64,000 bases of DNA from Schoenoplectus triqueter (lineage: Eukaryota > Streptophyta > Magnoliopsida > Poales > Cyperaceae): NCBI GenBank assembly GCA_964058805.1, contig CAXKVV010002167.1, positions 62,001 to 126,000 on the forward strand. Reading direction: 5' to 3'. The number at the start of each line of letters is the position of its first letter. The stretch's first letter is position 1. The notes under the pieces are model-generated. The model saw only the letters and a list, made by a program, of their open reading frames with translations. It was not told the origin of the DNA and ran no database searches. The position numbers and the translations under genes are program-made. Of this stretch, positions 47,101 through 60,600 are shown in pieces.

Positions 47101-48949
47101 TGAGTCCGGGCGCGCAAAACATGAAAACGGGACCCGGCGACCTCGGTACCGCCGAAAACTAGTCCGGGCGCGCAAAACAAGAAAACGGGACCCGACGACC
47201 TCGGCACCGCCGTAAACGAGTCCGGGCGCGCAAAACTTGAAAACGGGAAAGGACGCCCTCGGTAACGCCGAAAAAGAGTCCGGGCGCGCAAAACATGAAA
47301 ACGGGACCTGACGACCTCGGCACCAACGAAAACAAGTGCGGGCGCGCAAAACATGAAAACGGGACCCGACGACCTCGGCAATTCCGAAAACGTGTCCGGG
47401 CGCGCAAAACAAGAAAACGGGACCCGACGACGTCGACACCGCCGAAAACGAGTCCGGGCGCGCAAAACATGAAAACGGCACCCGACGACCTCGGCCACGC
47501 CCAAAACGTGTCTGGGCGCGAAAAACTTGAAAACGGGAAAGGACGCCCTCGGTACCGCCGAAAACGAGTCCGGGCGCGCAAAACAAGAAAACGGGACCCG
47601 ACGACGTCGGCACCGCCGAAAACGAGTCCGGGCGCGCAAAACATGAAAACGGCACCCGACGACCTCGGCAACGCCCAAAACGTGTCCGGGCGCGAAAAAC
47701 TTGAAAACGGGAAAGGACGCCCTCGGTACCGCCGAAAACGAGTCCGGACGCGCAAAACAAGAAAACGGGACCCGACGACGTCGGCACCGCCGAAAACGAG
47801 TTCGGGTGCGCAAAACATGAAAACGGCACCCGATGACCTCGGCAACGCCCAAAACGTGTCCGAGCGCGCAAAACTCGAAAACGGGACAGGACGCCCTCGG
47901 TACCGCCGAAAACGAGTCCGGGCGCGCAAAACATGAAAACGGGACTCGACGCCCTCGGCAACGCCCAAAACGTGTCCGGGCGCGCAAAACTCAAAAACGG
48001 GACAGGACGCCCTCGGTACCGCCGAAAACGTGTCCGGGCGCGCAAAACATGAAAACGGGACCCGACGCCCTCGGCACCGCCGTAAACGAGTCCGGGCGCG
48101 CAAAACTTGAAAACGAGAAAGGACACCCTCGGTAGCAACGAAAACGAGTCCGGGCGCGCAAAACATGAAAACGGGACCCGACGACCTCGGCACCGCCAAA
48201 TACTAGTCCGGGCGCGCACAACATGAAAACGGGACCCGACGACCTCGGCAACGCCCAAAACGTGTCCGGGCGCGCAAAACTCGAAAACGGGACGGGACGC
48301 CCTCGGCACCGCCGAAAACGAGTTCGGGCGCGCAAAACAAGAAAACGGGACCCAACGCCCTCGGCACCGCCGTAAACAATTCCGGGCGCACAAAACTTGA
48401 AAACGGGAAAGGACGCCCTCGGTAATGCCGAAAACGAGTCCGGCCGCGCAAAACATGAAAACGGGACCCGACGACCTCGGCACCAACGAAAACGAGTCCG
48501 GGCGCGCAAAACATGAAAACGGGACCCGACGACCTCGGCAACGCCGAAAACGTGTCCGGGAGCGCAAAACAAGAAAACGGGACCCGACGACGTCGACACC
48601 GCCGAAAACGAGTCAGGGCGCGCAAAACATGAAAACGGCACCCGACGACCTCGGCAACGCCCAAAACGTGTCCGGGAGCGCAAAACTCGGAAACGGGAAA
48701 GGACGCCCTCGATACCGCCGAAAACGTGTCCGGGCGTGCAAAACATGAAAATGAGACTCGACGCCCTCGGCAACGCCCAAAACGTGTCCGGGCGCGCAAA
48801 ACTCAAAAACGGGATAGGACGCCCTCGGTACCGCCGAAAACGTGTCCGGGCGCGCAAAACATGAAAACGGGACCCGACGCCCTCGGCACCGCCGTAAACG
48901 AGTCCGGGCGCGCAAAACTTGAAAACGGGAAAGGACGCCCTCGGTAACG

Positions 48950-49130
48950 CCGAAAAAGAGTCCGGGCGCGCAAAACATGCAAATGGGACCCGACGAACTC
49001 GGCACCGCCGAATACGAGTCCGGGCGCGCAAAACATTAAAACGGGACCCGACGACCTCGGCAACGCCGAAAACGTGTCCGGGCGCGCAAAACAAGAAAAC
49101 GGGACCCGTCCACGTCGGCACCGCCGAAAA
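48950..49130. other. Boundary between left and right satellite subfamily domains
   Basis: The first CATGCAAATGGG, CGAATACGAGTCC and GGACCCGTCCACGTCGG monomers appear here. The last ACTAGT-bearing monomer of the left set is at about 48203. To the right the left-set markers are absent from the monomers I read. Confidence 0.65.
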
Positions 49131-52100
49131 CGAGTACGGGCGCGCAAAACATAAAAACGGCACCCGACGACCTCGGCAACGCCCAAAACGTGTCCGGGCA
49201 CGAAAAACTTGAAAACGGGAAAGGACGCCCTCGGTACCGCCGAAAATGAGTCCGGGCGCGCAAAACAAGAAAACAAGACTCGACGACGTCGGCGCCGCGG
49301 AAAATGAGTCCGGGCGCGCAAAACATGAAAACGGGACCCGACGACCTCGGCAACGCCCAAAATGTGTCCGGGCGCGCAAAACTCAAAAACGGGACAGGAC
49401 GCCCTCGGCACCGCCGAAAACGAGTCCGGGCGCGCAAAACAAGAAAACGGGACCCGACGCCCTCGGCACCGCCGTAAACGAGTCCGAGCGCGCAAAACTT
49501 GAAAACGGGAAAGGACGCCCTCGGTAACGGCTAAAACGAGTCCGGGCGCGCAAAACATGAAAACGGGACCTGACGACCTCGGCAACGCCAAAAACGTGTC
49601 CGGGCGCGCAAAACAAGAAAACGGGACCCGTCCACGTCGGCACCGCCGAAAACGAGTACGGGCGCGCAAAACATGAAAACGGCACCCGACGACCTCGGCA
49701 ATGCCCAAAACGTGTTCGGGCACGAAAAACTTGAAAAAGGGAAAGGACGCCCTCGGTACCGCCGAAAATGAGTCCGGGCGCGCAAAACAAGAAAACGGGA
49801 CCCGACGACATCGGCGCCGCCGAAAATGAGTCTGGGCGCGCAAAACATGAAAACGGGACCCGACGACCTCGGCAACGCCCCAAAACGTGTCCGGGCGCGC
49901 AAAACTCGAAAACAGGACAGGACGCCCTCGGCACCGCCGAAAACGAGTCCGAGCGCGCAAAACAAGAAAACGGGACCCGACGCCCTCGGCACCGCCGTAA
50001 ACGAGTCCGGGCGCGCAAAACTTGAAAACGGGAAAGGACGCCCTCGGTAACGGCGAAAACGAGTCCGGGCGCGCAAAACATGAAAACGGGTCCCGACGAA
50101 GTCGGCAACGCCGAAAACGTGTCCGGGCGCGCAAAACAAGAAAACGGGACCAGACGACGTCGGCATCGCCGAAAACGAGTCAGGGCGCGCAAAACATGAA
50201 AACGGCACCCGACGACCTCGGCAACGCCCAAAAGGTGTCCTAGTGCGCAAAACTCGAAAACGGGAAAGGACGCCCTCGGTACCGCCGAAAACGAGTCCGG
50301 GCGCGCAAAACAAGAAAACGGGACCCGACGACGTCGGCACCACCGAAAACGAGTCCGGGCGCGCAAAACATTAAAACGGCACCCGACGACCTCGGCAACG
50401 CCCAAAACGTGTCCGAGCGCGCAAAACTCGAAAACGGGACAGGACGCCCTCGGTACCGTCGAAAACGAGTCCGGGCGCGCAAAACATGAAAACGGGACTC
50501 GACGCCCTCGGCTACGCCCAAAACTTGTCCGGGCGCGCAAAACTCAAAAACGGGACAGGACGCCCTCGGTACCGCCGAAAACGTGTCCGGGCGCGCAAAA
50601 CATGAAAACGGGACCCGACGCCCTCGGCACCGCCGTAAACGAGTCCGGGCGCGCAAAACTTGAAAGCGGGAAAGGACGCCCTCGGTAACGCCGAAAACGA
50701 ATCCGGGCGCGCAAAACATGCAAACGGGATCCGACGACCTCGGCACCGCCGAAAACGAGTCCGGGCGCGCAAAACATTAAAACGGGACCCGACGGCCTCG
50801 GCAACGTCGAAAACGTGTCCGGGCGCGCAAAACAAGAAAACGGGACCCGTCCACGTCGGCACCGCCGAAAACGAGTACGGGCGCGCAAAACATGAAAACG
50901 GGACCCGACGAACTCGGCCACGCCGAAAACGTGTCCGGGCGCGCAAAACAAGAAAACGGGACCCGACGACGTCGGCACCGCCGAAAACGAGTTCGGGCGC
51001 GCAAAACATGAAAACAGCACCCGACGACCTCGGCAACGCCCAAAAGGTGTCCTCGTGCGCAAAACTCGAAAACGAGAAAGGACGCCCTCGGTACCGCCGA
51101 AGACGAGTCCGGGCGCGCAAAACAAGAAAGCGGGACCCGACGACGTCGGCACCGCCGAAAACGAGTCCGGGCGCGCAAAACATGAAAACGGCACCCGACG
51201 ACCTCGGCAACGCCCAAAACGTGTCCGAGCGCGCAAAACTCGAAAACGGGACAGGACGCCCTCGGTACCGTCGAAAACGAGTCCGGGCGCGCAAAACATG
51301 AAAACGGGACTCGACGCCCTCGGCTACGCCCAAAACGTGTCCGGGCGCGCAAAACTCAAAAACGGGACAGGACGCCCTCGGTACCGCCGAAAATATGTCC
51401 GGGCGCGCAAAACAAGAAAACGGGACCCGACGACGTCGGCACCGCCGAAAACGAGTCCGGGCGCGCAAAACATGAAAACGGCACCCGACGACCTCGGCAA
51501 CGCCCAAAAGGTGTCCTAGTGCGCAAAACTCGAAAACGGGAAAGGACGCCCTCGGTACCGCCGAAAATGAGTCCGGGCGCGCAAAACAAGAAAACGGGAC
51601 CCGACGACGTCGGCGCCGCCGAAAATGATTCCGGGCGCGCAAAACATGAAAACGAGACCCGACGACCTCGGCAACGCCCCAAAACGTGTCCGGGCGCGCA
51701 AAACTCGAAAACGGGACAGGACGCCCTCGGCACCGCCGAAAACGAGTCCGGGCGCGCAAAACAAGAAAACGGGACCCGACGCCCTCGGCACCGCCGTAAA
51801 CGAGTCCGGGCGCGCAAAACTTGAAAACGGGAAAGGACGCCCTCGGTAACGGCGAAAACGAGTCCGGGCGCGCAAAACATGAAAACGGGACCCGACGACC
51901 TCGGCACCGCCGAATACGAGTCCGGGCGCGCAAAACATGAAAACGGGTCCCGACGAACTCGGCAACGCCGAAAACGTGTCCGGGCGCGCAAAACAAGAAA
52001 ACGGGACCCGACGACGTCGGCACCGCCGAAAACGAGTCCGGGCGCGCAAAACATGAAAACAGCACCCGACGACCTCGGCAACGCCCAAAAGGTGTCCTAG

Positions 52101-52779
52101 TGCGCAAAACTCGAAAACGGGAAAGGACGCCCTCGGTACCGCCGAAAACGAGTCCGGGCGCGCAAAACAAGAAAACGGGACCCGACGACGTCGGCACCGC
52201 CGAAAACGAGTCCGGGCGCGCAAAACATGAAAACGGCACCCGACGACCTCGGCAACGCCCAAAACGTGTCCGAGCGCGCAAAACTCGAAAACGGGAAAGG
52301 ACGCCCTCGGTACCGTCGAAAATGAGTCCGGGCGCGCAAAACATGAAAACGGGACTCGACGCCCTCGGCTACGCCCAAAACGTGTCCGGGCGCGCAAAAC
52401 TCAAAAACGGGACAGGACGCCCTCGGTACCGCCGAAAATGTGTCCGGGCGCGCAAAACATGAAAACGGGACCCGACGCCCTCGGCACCGCCGTAAACGAG
52501 TCCGGGCGCGCAAAACTTGAAAGCGGGAAAGGACGCCCTCGGTAACGCCGAAAACGAATCCGGGCGCGCAAAACATGTAAACGGGATCCGACGACCTCGG
52601 CACCGCCGAAAACGAGTCCGGGCGCGCAAAACATTAAAACGGGACCCGACGGCCTCGGCAACGTCGAAAACGTGTCCGGGCGCGCAAAACAAGAAAACGG
52701 GACCCGTCCACGTCGGCACCGCCGAAAACGAGTACGGGCGCGCAAAACATGAAAACGGCACCCGACGACCTCGGCAACG

Positions 52780-54404
52780 CCCAAAACGTGTCCGGGCACG
52801 AAAAACTTGAAAAAGGGAAAGGGCGCCCTCGGTACCGCCGAAAATGAGTCCGGGCGCGCAAAACAAGAAAACGGGACCCGACGAGCTCGGCAACGCCCCA
52901 AAACGTGTCCGGGCGCGCAAAACTCGAAAACGGGACAGGACGCCCTCGGCACCGTCGAAAACGAGTCCGGGCGCGCAAAACAAGAAAACGGGACCCGACG
53001 CCCTCGGCACCGCCGTAAACGAGTCCGGGCACGCAAAACTTGAAAACGGGAAAGGACGCCCTCGGTAACGGCGAAAACGAGTCCGGGCGCGCAAAACATG
53101 AAAACGGGACCCGACGACCTCGGCACCGCCGAATACGAGTCCGGGCGCGCAAAACATGAAAACGGGTCCCGACGAACTCGGCAACGCCGAAAACGTGTCC
53201 GGGCGCGCAAAACAAGAAAACGGGACCCGACGACGTCGGCACCGCCGAAAACGAGTCCGGGCGCGCAAAACATGAAAACAGCACCCGACGACCTCGGCAA
53301 CGCCCAAAAGGTGTCCTCGTGCGCAAAACTCGAAAACGGGAAAGGACGCCCTCGGTACCGCCGAAAACGAGTCCGGGCGCGCAAAACAAGAAAGCGGGAC
53401 CCGACGACGTCGGCACCGCCGAAAACGAGTCCGGGCGCGCAAAACATGAAAACGGCACCCGACGACCTCGGCAACGCCCAAAACGTGTCCGAGCGCGCAA
53501 AACTCGAAAACGGGACAGGACGCCCTCGGTACCGCCGAAAACGAGTCCGGGCGCGCAAAACATGAAAACGGGACTCGACGCCCTCGGCTACGCCCAAAAC
53601 GTGTCCGGGCGCGCAAAACTCAAAAACGGGACAGGACGCCCTCGGTACCGCCGAAAACGTGTCCGGGCGCGCAAAACATGAAAACGGGACCCGACGCCCT
53701 CGGCACCGCCGTAAACGAGTCCGGGCGCGCAAAACTTGAAAGCGGGAAAGGACGCCCTCGGTAACGCCGAAAACGAATCCGGGCGCGCAAAACATGCAAT
53801 CGGGATCCGACGACCTCGGCACCGCGGAAAACGAGTCCGGGCGCGCAAAACATTAAAACGGGACCAGACGGCCTCGGCAACGTCGAAAACGTGTCCGGGC
53901 GCGCAAAACAAGAAAACGGGACCCGTCCACGTCGGCACCGCCGAAAACGAGTACGGGCGCGCAAAACATGAAAACGGCACCCGACGACCTCGGCAACGCC
54001 CAAAACGTGTCCGGGCACGAAAAACTTGAAAAAGGGAAAGGACGCCCTCGGTACCGCCGAAAATGAGTCCGGGCGCGCAAAACAAGAAAACGGGACCCGA
54101 CGACGTTGGCGCCGCCGAAAATGATTCCGGGCGCGTAAAACATGAAAACGGGACCCGACGACCTCGGCACCGCCGAAAACGAGTCCGGGCGCGCAAAACA
54201 AGAAAACGGGACCCGACGCCCTCGGCACCGCCGTAAACGAGTCCGGGCGCGCAAAACTTGAAAACGGGAAAGGACGCCCTCGGCAACGGCGAAAACGTGT
54301 CCGGGCGCGCAAAACATGAAAACGGGACCCGACGACCTCGGCACCGCCGAATACGAGTCCGGGCGCGCAAAACATGAAAACGGGTCCCGACGAACTCGGC
54401 AACG
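52780..54404. repeat. 1,625-bp higher-order repeat, copy 1
   Basis: First of three consecutive units of 28 monomers plus one base. The extra base is the additional C in one CGCCCCAAAACG monomer. Variant order is the same in all three units. The GGATCC-bearing monomer occurs once per unit (about 53.8 kb here). Confidence 0.82.
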
Positions 54405-56029
54405 CCCAAAACGTGTCCGGGCACGAAAAACTTGAAAAAGGGAAAGGACGCCCTCGGTACCGCCGAAAATGAGTCCGGGCGCGCAAAACAAGAAAACGGG
54501 ACCCGACGACCTCGGCAACGCCCCAAAACGTGTCCGGGCGCGCAAAACTCGAAAACGGGACAGGACGCCCTCGGCACCGTCGAAAACGAGTCCGGGCGCG
54601 CAAAACAAGAAAACGGGACCCGACGCCCTCGGCACCGCCGTAAACGAGTCCGGGCACGCAAAACTTGAAAACGGGAAAGGACGCCCTCGGTAACGGCGAA
54701 AACGAGTCCGGGCGCGCAAAACATGAAAACGGGACCCGACGACCTCGGCACCGCCGAATACGAGTCCGGGCGCGCAAAACATGAAAACGGGTCCCGACGA
54801 ACTCGGCAACGCCGAAAACGTGTCCGGGCGCGCAAAACAAGAAAACGGGACCCGACGACGTCGGCACCGCCGAAAACGAGTCCGGGCGCGCAAAACATGA
54901 AAACAGCACCCGACGACCTCGGCAACGCCCAAAAGGTGTCCTCGTGCGCAAAACTCGAAAACGGGAAAGGACGCCCTCGGTACCGCCGAAAACGAGTCCG
55001 GGCGCGCAAAACAAGAAAGCGGGACCCGACGACGTCGGCACCGCCGAAAACGAGTCCGGGCGCGCAAAACATGAAAACGGCACCCGACGACCTCGGCAAC
55101 GCCCAAAACGTGTCCGAGCGCGCAAAACTCGAAAACGGGACAGGACGCCCTCGGTACCGCCGAAAACGAGTCCGGGCGCGCAAAACATGAAAACGGGACT
55201 CGACGCCCTCGGCTACGCCCAAAACGTGTCCGGGCGCGCAAAACTCAAAAACGGGACAGGACGCCCTCGGTACCGCCGAAAACGTGTCCGGGCGCGCAAA
55301 ACATGAAAACGGGACCCGACGCCCTCGGCACCGCCGTAAACGAGTCCGGGCGCGCAAAACTTGAAAGCGGGAAAGGACGCCCTCGGTAACGCCGAAAACG
55401 AATCCGGGCGCGCAAAACATGCAATCGGGATCCGACGACCTCGGCACCGCGGAAAACGAGTCCGGGCGCGCAAAACATTAAAACGGGACCAGACGGCCTC
55501 GGCAACGTCGAAAACGTGTCCGGGCGCGCAAAACAAGAAAACGGGACCCGTCCACGTCGGCACCGCCGAAAACGAGTACGGGCGCGCAAAACATGAAAAC
55601 GGCACCCGACGACCTCGGCAACGCCCAAAACGTGTCCGGGCACGAAAAACTTGAAAAAGGGAAAGGACGCCCTCGGTACCGCCGAAAATGAGTCCGGGCG
55701 CGCAAAACAAGAAAACGGGACCCGACGACGTCGGCGCCGCCGAAAATGATTCCGGGCGCGTAAAACATGAAAACGGGACCCGACGACCTCGGCACCGCCG
55801 AAAACGAGTCCGGGCGCGCAAAACAAGAAAACGGGACCCGACGCCCTCGGCACCGCCGTAAATGAGTCCGGGCGCGCAAAACTTGAAAACGGGAAAGGAC
55901 GCCCTCGGTAACGGCGAAAACGAGTCCGGGCGCGCAAAACATGAAAACGGGACCCGACGACCTCGGCACCGCCGAATACGAGTCCGGGCGCGCAAAACAT
56001 GAAAACGGGTCCCGACGAACTCGGCAACG
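54405..56029. repeat. 1,625-bp higher-order repeat, copy 2
   Basis: Matches copy 1 at offset 1,625 bp, with few visible substitutions (for example GGGCGCCC vs GGACGCCC near the left edge). The GGATCC monomer is at about 55.4 kb. Confidence 0.85.
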
Positions 56030-57650
56030 CCCAAAACGTGTCCGGGCACGAAAAACTTGAAAAAGGGAAAGGACGCCCTCGGTACCGCCGAAAATGAGTC
56101 CGGGCGCGCAAAACAAGAAAACGGGACCCGACGACCTCGGCAACGCCCCAAAACGTGTCCGGGCGCGCAAAACTCGAAAACGGGACAGGACGCCCTCGGC
56201 ACCGTCGAAAACGAGTCCGGGCGCGCAAAACAAGAAAACGGGACCCGACGCCCTCGGCACCGCCGTAAACGAGTCCGGGCACGCAAAACTTGAAAACGGG
56301 AAAGGACGCCCTCGGTAACGGCGAAAACGAGTCCGGGCGCGCAAAACATGAAAACGGGACCCGACGACCTCGGCACCGCCGAATACGAGTCCGGGCGCGC
56401 AAAACATGAAAACGGGTCCCGACGAACTCGGCAACGCCGAAAACGTGTCCGGGCGCGCAAAACAAGAAAACGGGACCCGACGACGTCGGCACCGCCGAAA
56501 ACGAGTCCGGGCGCGCAAAACATGAAAACAGCACCCGACGACCTCGGCAACGCCCAAAAGGTGTCCTCGTGCGCAAAACTCGAAAACGGGAAAGGACGCC
56601 CTCGGTACCGCCGAAAACGAGTCCGGGCGCGCAAAACAAGAAAGCGGGACCCGACGACGTCGGCACCGCCGAAAACGAGTCCGGGCGCGCAAAACATGAA
56701 AACGGCACCCGACGACCTCGGCAACGCCCAAAACGTGTCCGAGCGCGCAAAACTCGAAAACGGGACAGGACGCCCTCGGTACCGCCGAAAACGAGTCCGG
56801 GCGCGCAAAACATGAAAACGGGACTCGACGCCCTCGGCTACGCCCAAAACGTGTCCGGGCGCGCAAAACTCAAAAACGGGACAGGACGCCCTCGGTACCG
56901 CCGAAAACGTGTCCGGGCGCGCAAAACATGAAAACGGGACCCGACGCCCTCGGCACCGCCGTAAACGAGTCCGGGCGCGCAAAACTTGAAAGCGGGAAAG
57001 GACGCCCTCGGTAACGCCGAAAACGAATCCGGGCGCGCAAAACATGCAAACGGGATCCGACGACCTCGGCACCGCCGAAAACGAGTCCGGGCGCGCAAAA
57101 CATTAAAACGGGACCAGACGGCCTCGGCAACGTCGAAAACGTGTCCGGGCGCGCAAAACAAGAAAACGGGACCCGTCCACGTCGGCACCGCCGAAAACGA
57201 GTACGGGCGCGCAAAACATGAAAACGGCACCCGACGACCTCGGCAACGCCCAAAACGTGTCCGGGCACGAAAAACTTGAAAAAGGGAAAGGACGCCCTCG
57301 GTACCGCCGAAAATGAGTCCGGGCGCGCAAAACAAGAAAACGGGACCCGACGACGTCGGCGCCGCCGAAAATGATTCCGGGCGCGTAAAACATGAAAACG
57401 GGACCCGACGACCTCGGCACCGCCGAAAATGAGTCCGGGCGCGCAAAACAAGAAAACGGGACCCGACGCCCTCGGCACCGCCGTAAATGAGTCCGGGCGC
57501 GCAAAACTTGAAAACGGGAAAGGACGCCCTCGGTAACGGCGAAAACGAGTCCGGGCGCGCAAAACATGAAAACGGGACCCGACGACCTCGGCACCGCTGA
57601 ATACGAGTCCGGGCGCGCAAAACATGAAAACGGGTCCCGACGAACTCGGC
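56030..57650. repeat. 1,625-bp higher-order repeat, copy 3
   Basis: Matches copy 2 at offset 1,625 bp up to about 57650, where the variant order changes. The CCGTAAATGAG mark at 55857 recurs at 57482 as expected. The GGATCC monomer is at about 57.05 kb. Confidence 0.85.
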
Positions 57651-60600
57651 AACGCCGAAAACGTGTCCGGGCGCGCAAAACAAGCAAACGGGACCCGACG
57701 ACGTCGGCATCGCCGAAAACGAGTCCGGGCGCGCAAAACATGAAAACGGCACCCGCCGACCTCGGCAACGCCCAAAAGGTGTCCTAGTGCGCAAAACTCG
57801 AAAACGGGAAAGGACGCCCTCGGTACCGCCGAAAACGAGTCCGGGCGCGCAAAACAAGAAAACGGGACCCGACGACGTCGGCACCGCCGAAAACGAGTCC
57901 GGGCGCGCAAAACATGAAAACGGTACCCGACGACCTCGGCAACGCCCAAAACGTGTCCGAGCGCGCAAAACTCGAAAACGGGACAGGACGCCCTCGGTAC
58001 CGCCGAAAACGAGTCCGGGCACGCAAAACATGAAAACAGGACTCGACGCCCTCGGCTACGCCCAAAACGTGTCCGGGCGCGCAAAACTCGAAAACGGGAC
58101 AGGACGCCCTCGGCACCGCCGAAAACGAGTCCGGGCGCGCAAAACAAGAAAACGGGACCCGACGCCCTCGGCACCGCCGTAAACGAGTCCGGGCGCGCAA
58201 AACTTGAAAACGGGAAAGGACGCCCTCGGTAACGGCGAAAACGAGTCCGGGCGCGCAAAACATGAAAACGGGACCCGACGACCTCGGCATCGCCGAATAC
58301 GAGTCCGGGCGCGCAAAACATGAAAACGGGTCCCGACGAACTCGGCAACGCCGAAAACGTGTCCGGGCGCGCAAAACAAGAAAACAGAACCCGACGACGT
58401 CGGCACCGCCGAAAACGAGTCCGGGCGCGCAAAAAATGAAAACGGCACCCGCCGACCTCGGCAACGCCCAAAAGGTGTCCTAGTGCGCAAAACTCGAAAA
58501 CGGGAAAGGACGCCCTCGGTACCGCCGAAAACGAGTCCGGGCGCGCAAAACAAGAAAACGGGACCCGACGACGTCGGCATCGCCGAAAACGTGTCCGGGC
58601 GCGCAAAACATCAAAACGGCACCCGACGACCTCGGCAACGCCCAAAACGTGTCCGAGCGCGCAAAACTCGAAAACGGGACAGGACGCCTTCGGTACCGCC
58701 GAAAACGAGTCCGGGCGCGCAAAACAAGAAAACGGGACCCGACGACGTCGGCATCGCCGAAAACGTGTCCGGGCGCGCAAAACATCAAAACGGCACCCGA
58801 CGACCTCGGCAACGCCCAAAACGTGTCCGAGCGCGCAAAACTTGAAAACGGGACAGGACGCCCTCGGTACCGTCGAAAACGAGTCCGGGCGCGCAAAACA
58901 TGAAAACGGGACTCGACGCCCTCGGCTACGCCCAAAACGTGTTCGGGCGCGCAAAACTCAAAAACGGGACAGGACGCCCTCGGTACCGCCGAAAACGTGT
59001 CCGGGCGCGCAAAACATGAAAACGGGACCCGACGCCCTCGGCACCGCCGTAAACGAGTCTGGGCGCGCAAAACTTGAAAGCGGGAAAGGACGCCCTCGGT
59101 AACGCCGAAAACGAATCCGGGCGCGCAAAACATGCAAACGGGATCCGACGACCTCGGCACCGCCGAAAACGAGTCCGGGCGCGCAAAACATTAAAACGGG
59201 ACCCGACGGCCTCGGCAACGTCGAAAACGTGTCCGGGCGCGCAAAACAAGAAAACGGGACCCGTCCACGTCGGCACCGCCGAAAACGAGTACGGGCGCGC
59301 AAAACATGAAAACGGCACCCGACGACCTCGGCAACGCCCAAAACGTGTCCGGGCACGAAAAACTTGAAAAAGGGAAAGGACGCCCTCGGTACCGCCGAAA
59401 ATGAGTCCGGGCGCGCAAAATAAGAAAACGGGACCCGACGACGTCGGCGCCGCCGAAAATGATTCTGAGCGCGCAAAACATGAAAACGGGACCCGACGAC
59501 CTCGGCAACGCCCCAAAACGTGTCCGGGCGCGCAAAACTCGAAAACGGGACAGGACGCCCTCGGCACCGCCGAAAACGAGTCCGGGCGCGCAAAACAAGA
59601 AAACGGGACCCGACGCCCTCGGCACCGCCGTAAACGAGTCCGGGCGCGCAAAACTTGAAAACGGGAAAGGACGTCCTCGGTAACAGCGAAAACGAGTCCG
59701 GGCGCGCAAAACATGAAAACGGGACCCGACGACCTCGGCACCGCCGAATACGACTCCGGGCGCGCAAAACATGAAAACGGGTCCCGACGAACTCGGCAAC
59801 GCCGAAAACGTGTCCGGGCGCGCAAAACAAGAAAACGGGACCCGACGACGTCGGCACCACCGAAAACAAGTCCGGGCGCGCAAAACATGAAAACAGCACC
59901 CGACGACCTCGGCAACGCCCAAAAGGTGTCCTCGTGCGCAAAACTCGAAAACGGGACAGGACGCCCTCGGTACCGCCGAAAACGAGTCCGGGCGCGCAAA
60001 ACATGAAAACGGGACTCGACGCCCTCGGCTACGCCCAAAACGTGTCCGGGCGCGCAAAACTCAAAAACGGGACAGGACGCCCTCGGTACCGCCGAAAACG
60101 TGTCCGGGCGCGCAAAACATGAAAACGGGACCCGACGCCCTCGGCACCGCCGTAAACGAGTCCGGGCGCGCAAAACTTGAAAGCGGGAAAGGACGCCCTC
60201 GGTAACGCCGAAAACGAATCCGGGCGCGCAAAACATGCAAACGGGATCCGACGACCTCGGCACCGCCGAAAACGAGTCCGGGCGCGCAAAACATTAAAAC
60301 GGGACCCGACGGCCTCGGCAACGTCGAAAACGTGTCCGGGCGCGCAAAACAAGAAAACGGGACCCGTCCACGTCGGCACCGCCGAAAACGAGTACGGGCG
60401 CGCAAAACATGAAAACGGGACCCGACGACCTCGGCAACGCCCCAAAACGTGTCCGGGCGCGCAAAACTCGAAAACGGGACAGGACGCCCTCGGCACCGCC
60501 GAAAACGAGTCCGGGCGCGCAAAACATGAAAACGGGACCCGACGACCTCGGCACCGCCGAATACGAGTCCGGGCGCGCAAAACATGAAAACGGGACTCGA

